From NCBI GenBank assembly GCA_019241095.1, contig JAFAXJ010000316.1, positions 1-5,559 on the forward strand: a stretch of 5,559 nt of DNA, written 5' to 3'. The translations under genes were made by a program, and so were the position numbers. Below, in pieces: positions 5,503 through 5,559 of this stretch. Under the pieces are notes generated by a model that ran no database searches, was not told where the DNA came from, and saw only the letters and a list, made by a program, of their open reading frames with translations. Each line of letters begins with the position of its first letter. Within the stretch, counting starts at the first letter, position 1. The DNA is from Verrucomicrobiota bacterium. GTDB lineage: Bacteria; Verrucomicrobiota; Verrucomicrobiia; Chthoniobacterales; JAFAMB01.

Positions 5503-5559
5503 ATGCAGATTTCAATTGGCAACGCGCCATGTTCTTGGGGCGTTGAATTCGCCGATGAT
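5503..5559 (+). CDS. TIM-barrel sugar isomerase/epimerase or inosose-dehydratase-like protein, 3' partial
   Basis: Only the first 19 codons are in the window: MQISIGNAPCSWGVEFADD. The string IGNAPCSWGVEFADD is the beginning of the first strand and loop of xylose-isomerase-like TIM-barrel proteins often annotated as sugar phosphate isomerase/epimerase or as IolE/MocC-like inosose dehydratase. Canonical IolE starts instead with a motif of the type LGIAPIGW, so this is probably a relative rather than IolE itself. The start is secure because of the ideal ribosome site. It diverges from the inositol-dehydrogenase-like gene, and the pairing fits successive steps on a cyclitol: oxidation to a keto-inositol, then dehydration or isomerisation. 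Most of the protein is unseen, so the function is provisional. Confidence 0.75.
   Translation, partial: MQISIGNAPCSWGVEFADD

Overview
The window looks like part of a bacterial accessory catabolic locus, probably from a proteobacterium. The protein families and the leading-edge motifs resemble those I associate with Burkholderiales and Rhizobiales, but the sequence holds no taxonomic marker such as rRNA, so this is a weak inference. Base composition is moderate in GC, and the gene spacing is loose for such a genome: three gaps of roughly 300 to 610 bases separate four convincing protein genes.

Layout from left to right. (1) Bases 1-1350, + strand: the C-terminal four fifths of a thiamine-diphosphate enzyme of the acetolactate-synthase-like superfamily; its N-terminus lies outside the window. 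(2) Bases 1351-1667: a gap with a small perfect dyad and a short direct repeat. (3) Bases 1668-3524, + strand: a 618-residue membrane protein whose C-terminal half is an EamA/DMT-type permease and whose N-terminal half is a separate hydrophobic domain that I cannot name. (4) Bases 3525-4136: a gap between convergent genes. It holds only small, unproven reading frames (one of 46 codons behind a good Shine-Dalgarno sequence, one encoding a basic head plus a single hydrophobic helix), a phased series of GGCCT boxes and several hairpins. (5) Bases 4137-5195, - strand: a Gfo/Idh/MocA oxidoreductase close to inositol 2-dehydrogenase (IolG type). (6) Bases 5196-5502: a divergent intergenic region with a perfect 15-bp palindrome just before the next gene, and a coding-like remnant. 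(7) Bases 5503-5559, + strand: the first 19 codons of a TIM-barrel sugar isomerase/epimerase or inosose-dehydratase-like protein.

Inferred joint role: the dehydrogenase, the TIM-barrel protein and the thiamine-diphosphate enzyme are the three enzyme classes that act in succession in inositol-type (cyclitol or rhizopine-like) catabolism: oxidation of the ring alcohol, dehydration or isomerisation of the ketone, and C-C bond cleavage. The DMT permease could move a substrate or product. The thiamine enzyme does not look like canonical IolD and the TIM-barrel start does not look like canonical IolE, so a variant pathway is more likely than the textbook iol operon. The dehydrogenase also appears to have glycine where the catalytic aspartate of characterised IolG enzymes sits, so it may be inactive or altered in specificity. 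No mobile element, CRISPR array, tRNA or rRNA was seen.
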